The notes beneath the pieces are model-generated. The model had not been told where the DNA came from. It made no database searches and saw only the letters and a list, made by a program, of their open reading frames with translations. Both the position numbers and the translations under genes were made by a program. Of a stretch of DNA of 64,000 nucleotides, positions 1 through 7,494 are shown piece after piece. Within the stretch, counting starts at the first letter, position 1, and each line of letters opens with the position of its first letter. The stretch is from Paenibacillus sp. GSMTC-2017 (GTDB taxonomy: Bacteria; Bacillota; Bacilli; Paenibacillales; Paenibacillaceae), in the NCBI RefSeq assembly GCF_016019935.1, contig NZ_JAECMT010000005.1:6-64005 (forward strand), in the 5' to 3' direction.

Positions 1-2
1 CA

Positions 3-2051
3 TCACAAGCCAATGTAAAAGTAACAGGCAGCTATGACACAATGAATCGCTTGAAAACACTAGGTGTGTCAAGTGGCAGCGCGGGTGCAAAAACGGTTAG
101 TTACAACTATTTGAGAAACGGTCAATTAGCAACTCAGGGTTATGGAGAATCCTTTACGTCCGATCGTCAGTATTCGGATGTGCGGATGACACAACTTAAA
201 TACACAAAAAACAATGCTGCAATGAATACGTTCCAATACAGCTATGACAATACGCACAACATTACAAGTCGAAATGAAAACAACTATGTAACGATCTTTA
301 CGTATACGCCGCTGAATCAACTGAAGACGTCCAGTGAGTTCGACGAGAAATTTACGTACGACGAGCGTTACAACCGCAAAACCTTAGACAGCACAAGAGA
401 ATTGCCGATGCAAGAAACGTTGTATGAATACGACAAGAAGAATCAATTAACGAAAGTATCAGGTACTCACAATTCAGTAACCTATTCGTACACGGGTGAA
501 GGATTATTGTATGAACGAACGGAAAACCAGGTAAAGAGCCGTTACTATTATGATGCAAATCGACTGCTAATTGGTGAAGCTAATGTGACAGTAGAAGGCC
601 TGTCACAGATGAAGTATGTGTACATTCACGACCTTAACGGGAAGTTGATAGGCAGACATGACGTCGTTGCCAATAAGATGCAATATTACCAGCTAAACGG
701 ACATGGCGACGTAGTAGCATTAGTCGATGAACAAGGTCAGAAGCTGAACGAATATCGCTATGACATTTGGGGATTGCCGCTTGAAGAGAGAGAAACGGTA
801 CCCAACATCCTCAAGTATTCGGGCGAATACTGGGACAAGACAACGAAGCTTCAATATTTGAGGGCAAGATGGTATGACCCGAGTATGGCGCGGTTTATTA
901 ATGAGGATACGTATGAAGGGGAGATCACGAATCCGTTTAGTTTGAATTTGTATACGTATGTTGTAAATAATCCTCTTATATATAGTGACCCGACTGGAAA
1001 TATGCATATTGACATTGGCGGTGGGAAATCAAGAGAGCCGATTACAATTGAAAGCGGATGGATGGGATCATTAAATGAATATGCTATCTCTGAATTAGCA
1101 GGTATTCAGAGTGCGTTGAATGATGCGAATTTCCTTAGAATAAACTATCCCAAAGCCTACGCTAAGCAGAAATATAAGATAGAATACTATGAACAACTCA
1201 GGTCGGAAGTACTTAATAATGTCTGTAGTTATGCAAATTGCAGTGAAGGTGCTAGTTGGCTTTCTGATAATAATGGTCTGCCAAGTTTTCAGCAAACTGA
1301 AAATGGGGAGAAAAAGAATTATACAATAACAGCAATTGGAATCGTTTCATGTAATTGCTTTACAGCAGGAACAATAGTACTAACTGAAGATGGCGAGAAA
1401 GCTATTGAAGACATCACAGTCGGAGATAAAGTTCTAGCAAAAGATGATCAAACCGGCGATGTAGCGTATAAAGAGGTTAGAGGATTATTCCAAAAACAGG
1501 CAGACCAGATCTATTACATTACCGTTGAAAAAGAAATCATAGAGGTCACTGAAGAGCATCCATTCTGGATTGACGGAGCAGGCTGGACTAAAGTTCGAGA
1601 CATGAAGATCGGTGACTTACTTGTTACAAGTGATGGAACTAAAAAAGCAGTTGAACAAATTAGAAAAGCCACTGTAACAAGTACGGTTTATAACTTTGAG
1701 GTTCAAGATTATAATTCCTATTTTGTAACTAACCTGGGTATATGGGTGCATAATTGTACTGTAACGGAATCAATGATTCGAGGAGCACTTGCAAATGCTG
1801 ATTTAAAATCCCAACAAAAAGCAGTGTCACTTCCTATGATTCAAAGGTATGTTAATATGGCGTTAAGTGGTCAAAAAGCACCGCCTATTCATGTTGACGA
1901 TGGGGTATTGGTTGATGGCTATCATCGATATATTGCTGGATTGATTATTGGTCAAATACCTGCATATAGACCTTACTCTGGTGCTCGTCCTGATCTAGCA
2001 GTTCCTTGGAATAGTTTGAAAATTGATCCAGAGGATTGGGATAATAAATGA
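3..2051 (+). CDS. Rhs/YD-repeat polymorphic toxin, 3' part (RHS core, Hint, ParB-like toxin tip)
   Basis: The reading frame is open from the left edge of the window, so the N-terminus lies outside. Residues are counted from the first in-window Met at 42. YD-type repeats run to about 319 and end in a typical RHS core closure (YLRARWYDPSMARFINEDT, then NNPLIYSDPTG). After a linker, residues 439-572 form a Hint autoprotease domain, from CFTAGT to the terminal VHNC. The last ~97 residues follow the cleavage site and carry IHVDDGVLVDGYHRY, which resembles the ParB/Srx nuclease core. Known for the family: the RHS shell encapsulates the C-terminal toxin and Hint releases it into competitor cells. 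The ParB-like assignment of the tip rests on this one motif. The gene ends 19 nt before a pentapeptide protein, the likely immunity partner. Confidence 0.9.
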   Translation, partial: SQANVKVTGSYDTMNRLKTLGVSSGSAGAKTVSYNYLRNGQLATQGYGESFTSDRQYSDVRMTQLKYTKNNAAMNTFQYSYDNTHNITSRNENNYVTIFTYTPLNQLKTSSEFDEKFTYDERYNRKTLDSTRELPMQETLYEYDKKNQLTKVSGTHNSVTYSYTGEGLLYERTENQVKSRYYYDANRLLIGEANVTVEGLSQMKYVYIHDLNGKLIGRHDVVANKMQYYQLNGHGDVVALVDEQGQKLNEYRYDIWGLPLEERETVPNILKYSGEYWDKTTKLQYLRARWYDPSMARFINEDTYEGEITNPFSLNLYTYVVNNPLIYSDPTGNMHIDIGGGKSREPITIESGWMGSLNEYAISELAGIQSALNDANFLRINYPKAYAKQKYKIEYYEQLRSEVLNNVCSYANCSEGASWLSDNNGLPSFQQTENGEKKNYTITAIGIVSCNCFTAGTIVLTEDGEKAIEDITVGDKVLAKDDQTGDVAYKEVRGLFQKQADQIYYITVEKEIIEVTEEHPFWIDGAGWTKVRDMKIGDLLVTSDGTKKAVEQIRKATVTSTVYNFEVQDYNSYFVTNLGIWVHNCTVTESMIRGALANADLKSQQKAVSLPMIQRYVNMALSGQKAPPIHVDDGVLVDGYHRYIAGLIIGQIPAYRPYSGARPDLAVPWNSLKIDPEDWDNK

Positions 2052-2070
2052 ACCGAAATGAGGTAGACAA

Positions 2071-2562
2071 TTGATAAAAATAATTAGTTATGCAGAAAAG
2101 GATCCTATTTGTTTAGATCTTGAAACTTTGGATTATGCAAATTTAGATGGATACAATTTTCATAGGGCAGTTCTAAATAATTTCTCACTTGTTGGTACAA
2201 GTTTGATAAATGCAAATTTAAGAAACGCAGAGCTGCAAAGCGCTGATCTTAGTTCGTCTAAGCTGGACGAATCTTCAATTGTTATGGGCTTACTAACTAA
2301 TGCTGTGTTACTCAATGCTAGTTTGGTTAATGCTAATTGTAAATATGCTGACTTTAGTTTGGCTAATTTAAGTAATGCAGATTTAACAGGTGCAAATGTA
2401 GAAAATGCTATTTTTAAAGGAGCTATATTATCGGGGGCCAATATGAATTGTAAGAGTTTAGATAATGCTGATTTAAATGGCGCATTGTATGATAATTCTA
2501 CTATTTGGCCTCATTTATTTGATCCAGATTTGAGTGGGGCGATCCTAAGACGTAAGTCGTGA
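2071..2562 (+). CDS. Pentapeptide-repeat protein, candidate immunity protein for the Rhs toxin
   Basis: This 163-residue protein starts at TTG 2071 behind a GAGGT ribosome site. From about residue 20 onward it is built of A(D/N)LXX-type pentapeptide repeats (for example ANLRNAELQSADLSS, SNADLTGANVENAIF), which fold as a right-handed quadrilateral beta-helix. There is no signal peptide or membrane segment, so it should act in the cytoplasm. It lies 19 nt downstream of the Rhs toxin, where immunity genes normally sit. Pentapeptide proteins such as MfpA/Qnr mimic DNA, which would suit a nuclease-type toxin tip. The immunity role is inferred from position and is untested; it could also be an unrelated pentapeptide protein. 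Confidence 0.75.
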   Translation: MIKIISYAEKDPICLDLETLDYANLDGYNFHRAVLNNFSLVGTSLINANLRNAELQSADLSSSKLDESSIVMGLLTNAVLLNASLVNANCKYADFSLANLSNADLTGANVENAIFKGAILSGANMNCKSLDNADLNGALYDNSTIWPHLFDPDLSGAILRRKS

Positions 2563-2589
2563 TTTGTTTAAAATATAGGTAATAAGAAT

Positions 2590-2627
2590 GCCACATGCGA
2601 GTGTAACAACTCCATGTGGTTTTTTTA
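2590..2627 (+). terminator. Rho-independent terminator after Rhs/immunity genes
   Basis: CCACATG pairs with CATGTGG across a short loop and is followed by seven T residues. It closes the Rhs-pentapeptide transcription unit. Confidence 0.7.
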
Positions 2628-2648
2628 TGAAAAAAATGTAAATAAGTA

Positions 2649-2701
2649 TTGACGTGTTAATACGTCGATGATTTATTGTTTTCAAGACGTACTGGCACGT
2701 C
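2649..2701 (+). promoter_or_regulatory. Paired operators GACGT-N6-ACGTC with overlapping TTGACG -35
   Basis: Two copies of the inverted repeat GACGT-N6-ACGTC lie at 2651-2666 and 2686-2701, 35 bp apart. The first overlaps a TTGACG hexamer at 2649-2654, and the second lies 18 bp before the ATG at 2720. This spacing is what is expected of a phage or plasmid repressor that binds cooperatively around a promoter. The cognate repressor is not identifiable in the window; the HTH gene just downstream is broken. Confidence 0.55.
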
Positions 2702-2719
2702 ATATTGGGAGGCGTTTTA

Positions 2720-3027
2720 ATGATCGGATTAGAGTACATTGTAAAATTGTACAACGGAAATTTGAAGAATTAGATCGTAGCAATAGAGCTTTTGAAATAA
2801 TCGAAAGGACTACAAATGTACTTAATGAGGAGGTTCCTTCACGATTAGATGCTGAGAAGCAAAAGCAATGGGAGAGAAAGCACGATAATCGTGTTGAAGC
2901 ATTGCGATCCATGATGTATTTCATGGGCATTACAGGGTTTTCTCTATGGGACGAAGAGGAAGAAAGCACTCATAACGAATTGTTTAAGCTTCTGAAAAAA
3001 CATGATTTGCTGTGGATGAAAAAGTAA
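2720..3027 (+). pseudogene. Remnant of plasmid/phage-type HTH gene
   Basis: A good ribosome site (GGGAGGCG) precedes ATG 2720, which encodes MIGLEYIVKLYN. This is a typical N-terminus of XRE-type regulators on Bacillales plasmids and integrative elements. The frame stops after 17 codons. A second frame, open to 3027, then encodes a plausible C-terminal half (FEELDRSNRAFEI through to LLKKHDLLWMKK). The DNA-binding HTH portion is absent. I read this as an internal deletion plus frame change that joined the two ends of one gene. The longer open frame beginning at 2668 lacks a ribosome site and reads across the operators, so that start is not credible. Confidence 0.55.
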
Positions 3028-3047
3028 AACAAAATAAAAATAATTAA

Positions 3048-3068
3048 AGGGAGGTGGTTACGATGTAA
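3048..3068 (+). other. Strong ribosome site followed by a start-stop codon pair
   Basis: A near-perfect Shine-Dalgarno sequence (AAGGGAGGTGG) is followed 6 nt later by ATG TAA, a minimal start-stop pair. It may be the remnant of a deleted small gene. A neighbouring frame continues open to about 3131 (YFIDSYNIANLIQNINPSKK). It could instead act as a ribosome stall or standby site upstream of the rep gene at 3147. Confidence 0.4.
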
Positions 3069-3146
3069 GTACTTTATCGATTCTTATAACATAGCTAATT
3101 TGATCCAGAATATTAATCCATCTAAAAAATAGAAAGAAGGAAATGA

Positions 3147-4022
3147 ATGTTTGATACGGTTGTGTTAAAAGCAAGACCGATTCACCTTGATTCAGAAGTA
3201 TTGTTAAGCATGAAAAACTGTAAGTCAGTTACATTTTTAAATAAGGAAACGGGTGTACTTCAAACGAGATATGAAATATATGATGAGAAGTTGTCCTATA
3301 TCAAGTATCTTGATGGCAGTCAGACGTTGTCTATTCAAGTCTCTATTCCAAAGCTGTTGTATGGGAACAACGTAACTCTTACTACTGAGCATGACATTCC
3401 TAGCTTTTTCGAGAGTGTTCAGCAACGTATCCATCAACTCTTTTCGATTGTCATTCCCCATTCGGAATGGTCGATAAGCAGAGCAGATATATGTTGGAAC
3501 TTTCAAGTAGGTAAAAATGTGGGTGAATATGTACGAATGCTAAGTAAGCAAAAGTTAGCTTTTAAGAATACAAGAAGCTACAACCAAGATCAAACAGTTG
3601 AGTTTTCCAATAAGAGTAGCAGAATTATCTTCTATGACAAGCAACAACAGGTACAAAAAGAGAAAGCATCTCCTGAGCTTGTTGAGCAGTCCAAGGGAGT
3701 CCTACGACTTGAAATAAAGCCAAGTAATAACGATATAAAGAAGTTTTCACCGACTAAAAATGCTGTTGAATTGCTCGATAAAGCATTCTTTGATTATATG
3801 ATGGCTAAAGTGCTAAATGAAATTGAATATCCATCAACAGTAAGCATAATGGACTTATCTTGGCTAACGCTTCTCGGTTTCCAAGTGATGAACAGCATGT
3901 TCGAAGAATCTGTACTAAGACAGATATATACATCGTCAACCTATGCCAATCGAAAGAACTTGGTAAAAAAAATGACAATTCCCAAAGGGAACTGCCTAGA
4001 ACCACTAGCTATAAACCAGTAG
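3147..4022 (+). CDS. Replication initiation protein, phage gene II/X (Phage_CRI) type
   Basis: The 291-residue protein starts at ATG 3147 after GAAAGAAGGAAATGA. It matches the replication-protein family of filamentous phages and small rolling-circle plasmids. Recognisable parts are FDTVVLKARPIHL at the N-terminus, ISRADICWNF near residue 112, a VEFSNKSSRIIFYDKQQQ strand pair, and LRLEIKPSNN. Such proteins nick the double-strand origin to start rolling-circle replication. Family members are often longer (roughly 350-400 residues), so the C-terminus may be truncated, and the last ~20 residues look unlike a natural end. It sits within a decayed element, next to a 21-bp palindrome at 4200. Confidence 0.7.
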   Translation: MFDTVVLKARPIHLDSEVLLSMKNCKSVTFLNKETGVLQTRYEIYDEKLSYIKYLDGSQTLSIQVSIPKLLYGNNVTLTTEHDIPSFFESVQQRIHQLFSIVIPHSEWSISRADICWNFQVGKNVGEYVRMLSKQKLAFKNTRSYNQDQTVEFSNKSSRIIFYDKQQQVQKEKASPELVEQSKGVLRLEIKPSNNDIKKFSPTKNAVELLDKAFFDYMMAKVLNEIEYPSTVSIMDLSWLTLLGFQVMNSMFEESVLRQIYTSSTYANRKNLVKKMTIPKGNCLEPLAINQ

Positions 4023-4199
4023 ATACATATCCTCATAGACGGACACGTTATTTTGCCGATAACGATAAATAGTCCAGTATATTGGATAAAGTAAAAATAA
4101 CGTAGTCCTTATTCTACTTCAAAATAAAGAAAAAGCAATCCTTAATGCCGAGAAACAGATGTAAAGACGATAGCTACGTATCGGGGGGTGGTTTACATC

Positions 4200-4220
4200 A
4201 ATAGCTTGTTACAAGCTATT
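4200..4220. repeat. Perfect 21-bp palindrome downstream of rep
   Basis: AATAGCTTGT and ACAAGCTATT flank a single central T, giving a perfect 10+1+10 inverted repeat. It lies in the non-coding stretch 180 bp after rep and just after a G-run. A hairpin of this type could be the nick site of a rolling-circle origin or a recombination site; neither can be proved from sequence. Confidence 0.55.
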
Positions 4221-4285
4221 GGAAATGGGCATAGCACATCTAGCCTCCGAGACAAGCTGAAATTAGAAGGCGATACGATAGATTA

Positions 4286-4399
4286 TTATTCTTCTTCAAC
4301 TATGAGTTCATGTAGTTTAACGTTAAGCGTTTCGCAGATTTGTTCGAGAGTGCGTATATAAATTCTGTCCACTTGATTCGAACTTATCTCCAGAGCCAT
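4286..4399 (-). pseudogene. C-terminal fragment of a Cro/C1-type HTH regulator
   Basis: On the minus strand a 37-codon frame runs from ATG 4399 to TAA 4286. It encodes SSNQVDRIYIRTLEQICETL followed by NVKLHELIVEEE, the typical end of small XRE regulators (recognition helix, then TLEKICKALN-type helix and acidic tail). An in-frame stop lies directly upstream, and the first half of the HTH is missing. It is therefore a fragment, consistent with decay of the surrounding element. Confidence 0.55.
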
Positions 4400-4849
4400 A
4401 TATCACAGGAGCTACACCTGCAAAACGTGGATATACTCGTGAATTACAAGAGACTGTGGGTCGCCAGGGGTCGATGGTATTTGTGTAAAGCGCTCTTTGT
4501 TTTTCTCTTAGACCACCATTTCGACTGGGTGATCAAATCGAAATGTAATACCGTTCTATATCGAAAGATCACTTCGTCTGGAAGACGTGATCGATATTCA
4601 GCACGTCAACTGGTTAAAGAAGCGCATACCTCTCCCGTATCTCAGCCAGATTCGGCGCTGGCGGCCATTGGTTTACAGGACATTTATATGAAACTTCCCT
4701 ATCCTGCTACAGAGAGGAATGGGCAAGCGACAACAGAATATCGACTAGTTCCGATTGCTGCCGTAGTCGCTACTCGATTGAAAGAGGATGAAGAATCTAA
4801 TGATCTTGTTAAGAATAATGGTAGTATATTTCATATTCCAGAAAAATGA
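4340..4849 (+). other. Unassigned open frame in decayed region, probably not an intact gene
   Basis: A 169-codon frame opens with TTG and has no ribosome site. Its first 20 codons lie antisense to the HTH fragment, so the N-terminus is not credible. The second half (from SARQLVKEAHTSP to NNGSIFHIPEK) has reasonable composition. A different frame at about 4410-4490 also looks protein-like (ATPAKRGYTRELQETV, GRQGSMVFV) before a stop. This pattern suggests a frameshifted gene. I do not recognise a family. Confidence 0.3.
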
Positions 4850-4988
4850 AAGCGAACTTTTCTCTTACCATAAAAGTAACATAATAGAAATTTCCCCCTT
4901 TTACTTTCCGAACAACTGACCCTATACTCTTGTGGACAGATATTTCCATACACACGTTCCTAATCTTCTATGTAAGAAAGGAGGTGTA

Positions 4989-5357
4989 ATGATGAAAAAA
5001 TCGATGATTTCCGTTGGTCTCATAATCGCTGTTGTTCTAAGCTTTTCAACTTCGGTGTTTGCCGCATATAACTTTTCCAGTCAAAGTTATTATATTTCCA
5101 GCGGATCAATTGAGTTCGGTCATGGAGTTATAGCTAATACTGGAACGTACAGAGATGATCTAAAAATTGATCTGTATCGCGGAACGACACTCGTTGCGAC
5201 TAAAACGATAACGCTTAGTCCGGGAGAATGGCTCTATCCAGGAAGTACTACTACTCCCTTAATTACTCTAGCAACAAATCAACCTGCGGGCCAATACAGA
5301 TATGTACTTTCTGCTTCGGGAAGTTGGAATGTTAAGGCTTATGCTGAGAATTGGTAA
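4989..5357 (+). CDS. Small secreted protein, tandem family copy 1
   Basis: The 122-residue protein has a clear Sec signal peptide (MMKKSMISVGLIIAVVLSF, STSVFAA, cleavage near residue 25). The mature part, about 97 residues, is rich in beta-strand pattern and has no cysteines. Conserved blocks shared with copies 2 and 3 are FG.G.I.N, KI.LYRG.T, a TI.L strand and ILAT.QPAG.YR..LSA.GS. Start codons ATG 4989 and ATG 4992 both follow AAAGGAGGTG; the second has the better spacing. It is the first of three paralogues on one strand, with no terminator until 6324. No known family is recognised, so function is unknown; an extracellular or wall-associated role follows from the signal peptide. Confidence 0.85.
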   Translation: MMKKSMISVGLIIAVVLSFSTSVFAAYNFSSQSYYISSGSIEFGHGVIANTGTYRDDLKIDLYRGTTLVATKTITLSPGEWLYPGSTTTPLITLATNQPAGQYRYVLSASGSWNVKAYAENW

Positions 5358-5411
5358 TATACACACCTAACAGAGATCCCTACGATTATATTCAGAGTAA
5401 GAAAGAGTCTT

Positions 5412-5513
5412 ACTATTGTTTTAGCAACTAGTCAATCAGTAAGCTATTACAGATTGACTAGCTGGGAGCATCAGGAATCCGTTAAGTATTTGTTCAAATT
5501 TTTAACAAGATAG
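5412..5513 (+). pseudogene. Relic of a fourth copy of the secreted family (3' end)
   Basis: Between copies 1 and 2 the frame 5412-5513 reads TIVLATSQSVSYYRLTSWEH. It aligns with the C-terminal block IVLATNQPAGVYRYELSAYG of copy 2. No signal-peptide region precedes it, so it appears to be the 3' remnant of a deleted or recombined copy. Confidence 0.5.
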
Positions 5514-5520
5514 AGGTGTA

Positions 5521-5886
5521 ATGATGAAAAAATCGATGATTTCAATTACCTTAATTATCGCTATCGTTCTAAGTTTTTCGACTTCAGTGTTTGCGGCTTT
5601 CAGCCATACTAGCGGAAATTATAATCTAGCAGGCGGTACGATCAAGTTCGGACAAGGAATCATATCGAACGGCAGTAACTATTCAGATACGCTTACGATT
5701 AAGCTGTATCGTGGAAATACGTTAGTCAGTATTAATACAATAAGTCTCAATGCTAAACAATGGATATATGCTGGAGTAGGAACAACTCCAAATATTGTTC
5801 TAGCAACTAATCAACCAGCAGGCGTTTACAGATATGAACTGTCAGCATACGGAAGCTGGCAAGTATTAGCTCAAATTCACAATTAG
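5521..5886 (+). CDS. Small secreted protein, tandem family copy 2
   Basis: The 121-residue paralogue of copies 1 and 3 has the signal peptide MMKKSMISITLIIAIVLSF, STSVFAA, almost identical to copy 3. The mature chain diverges most in the middle (NGSNYSDTLTIKLYRGNT, NAKQWIYAGVGTTP) but keeps LATNQPAGVYRYELSAYGSW. The ribosome site is AGAGGTGTA before ATG 5521. It has no cysteines or transmembrane segment after cleavage. It is probably co-transcribed with copy 3, 38 nt downstream. Function is unknown. Confidence 0.85.
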   Translation: MMKKSMISITLIIAIVLSFSTSVFAAFSHTSGNYNLAGGTIKFGQGIISNGSNYSDTLTIKLYRGNTLVSINTISLNAKQWIYAGVGTTPNIVLATNQPAGVYRYELSAYGSWQVLAQIHN

Positions 5887-5924
5887 AATACCGCAACGTA
5901 TATTTCAATTAAAAGGGAGATGTT

Positions 5925-6293
5925 ATGATGAAAAAATCAATGATTTCAATCACGTTAATTATCGCTATTGTTCTAAGCTTTTCAACTTCAGTATTTGCCG
6001 CATTTAGCTATACTAGCCCATATCAAACTCTTTCAGCTGGAACAATCAAGTTTGGTAATGGTGTTATAGTTAACACTGGAAAGTATAGAGATGATCTAAA
6101 GATTGATCTGTATCGGGGAACGACATATATTACGACTAAAACAATAACGCTTAATCCAGGACAATCGTACTATCCTGATACTCCTAGCTCGCCTGCTCCG
6201 TTTATTCTAGCAACAGGTCAACCAGCTGGCCAATACAGATTTGTATTATCTGCTTCGGGTAGCTTTCATGTAATGTCTTCACTTTACAATTAG
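5925..6293 (+). CDS. Small secreted protein, tandem family copy 3 (mosaic)
   Basis: The 122-residue paralogue has a signal peptide matching copy 2, while the mature domain from NTGKYRDDLKIDLYRGTT onward matches copy 1 closely, also at the nucleotide level. The gene therefore looks like a recombinant of the two. Residues near PDTPSSPAP form a proline-rich insertion absent from the others. The ribosome site is GGGAGATGTT before ATG 5925. A strong terminator follows at 6324. Function is unknown. Confidence 0.85.
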   Translation: MMKKSMISITLIIAIVLSFSTSVFAAFSYTSPYQTLSAGTIKFGNGVIVNTGKYRDDLKIDLYRGTTYITTKTITLNPGQSYYPDTPSSPAPFILATGQPAGQYRFVLSASGSFHVMSSLYN

Positions 6294-6323
6294 AAGACTT
6301 ACAGTTGTAACGTAACAAAAAAA

Positions 6324-6355
6324 GAGTGCTGCGATAACACGCAGCACTCTTTTTT
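6324..6355 (+). terminator. Terminator of the secreted-protein cluster
   Basis: GAGTGCTGCG and CGCAGCACTC form a perfect 10-bp stem with a 6-nt loop, followed by a T tract. A-rich sequence on the other side could make it bidirectional. Confidence 0.85.
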
Positions 6356-6507
6356 GCTTCATGATTATTAACTTTTGTCAGTATATTCTTCTGTTACATC
6401 TATTGGATTCACAGCTAATCTTGTGCACCATATTATCAGAAATGCTTATATATCTAATTTATAATCTAGGTTATTTTGCACAAATACGATATTAGTGTCG
6501 TTCGTTA

Positions 6508-7143
6508 ATGTATCATCGTCACCATCACTTAAGGTTTCCTCGACAAACGTGCCATCGGATAGATCTAATCATTCGACAAAATGTGGTTCAACGGGCTGAA
6601 AACAAGTTGAATGAAATTTTGAAAAGTGAAGCTATGCGAGTAATAGACTTCTATGGTGGAAATGAACAAGGTAGTGAACTTGACGTTGATTTTATTTCTT
6701 TTTGGAATGGTAATTCGTCAATTAGTATTCAGTATACAGGATCAAGTTATGTAAAAGATGGCGCTTATCCTAATCATATTTTGGTTACAACAATTCTTGA
6801 TATAAACAATGGCAAGAAGTTATTGTTGAAGGATATAGTGAAAATAGATGATGAATTTATTGATTTGTTAAGAGGGGCAAAGTATGTTCCATATGATTCT
6901 GATTTAAATGTTGAGTCGGAAGCAAGGGAGGAACTAAGTAACTATTCTAATGCTGATTTGATTTCTTACTTAAATAAATCTGACGAAGTAAGTGATAGGA
7001 ATGAGTTAGGCATATTCACTTATCTTACACAAGAATCACTCGTTATAAGTCTTAATGTACCTCATGCACGTGGTGATCATGTGGAATTTGAGATCAAATA
7101 TAGTGACCTTAAAAATCATATCATATTAAGACTACTGAAGTAA
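6508..7143 (+). CDS. Hypothetical protein with DUF4163/RsiV-like features, probably 5'-damaged
   Basis: The 211-residue frame has a convincing C-terminal part from about residue 40 (NKLNEILKSEAMRVIDFYGG, then SISIQYTGSSYVKDGAYPN, LDINNGKKLLLKDI). This resembles the DUF4163/DUF3298 domain of PdaC/RsiV-type cell-surface proteins. The first ~35 residues (YHRHHHLRFPRQ) are implausible, and there is no ribosome site at 6508. In the neighbouring frame the same DNA reads FVNVSSSPSLKVSSTNVPSD, a plausible post-signal linker. A frameshift near 6590 is therefore likely, with the signal peptide lost or out of frame. No functional partner is evident. Confidence 0.5.
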   Translation: MYHRHHHLRFPRQTCHRIDLIIRQNVVQRAENKLNEILKSEAMRVIDFYGGNEQGSELDVDFISFWNGNSSISIQYTGSSYVKDGAYPNHILVTTILDINNGKKLLLKDIVKIDDEFIDLLRGAKYVPYDSDLNVESEAREELSNYSNADLISYLNKSDEVSDRNELGIFTYLTQESLVISLNVPHARGDHVEFEIKYSDLKNHIILRLLK

Positions 7144-7181
7144 CGTATACGGTCATTTATACTCCAGCAAAATAATAATTG

Positions 7182-7216
7182 ATCCCCCTCGACCATTTCA
7201 GTAGGGTGGGGATTAT
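7182..7216 (+). terminator. Possible weak terminator
   Basis: ATCCCC pairs with GGGGAT around a 20-nt loop and is followed by TATTC rather than a true T-run. The rest of the gap up to 7495 shows nothing recognisable. Confidence 0.35.
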
Positions 7217-7494
7217 TCATACTCGAATTTCAAAAGAAAGTAGTTCAAAGAGGATGGTTATACTCGTCGATATCCATTCAGCTTTTCTGAGCCTGCACAT
7301 GCTAAGATATTAAGCTAGAAGTTAATTTTAATATAAATGTTTCTCTAAACATTCAAATTGTATTGCTACAGGATTGAAAATAATAGATTCATATTGAACA
7401 ACATCTATTAAATTGATACATCACTCATATTTTTTATAATAATCCATGGAAAATCATGCATCTTATAGACGATATTATTACATTGATATAAAAT

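Noticed and set aside
3860..4072. 70-codon frame overlapping the end of rep
   Set aside because: It starts inside rep without a ribosome site; at most it shows where a frameshift may have altered the rep C-terminus.
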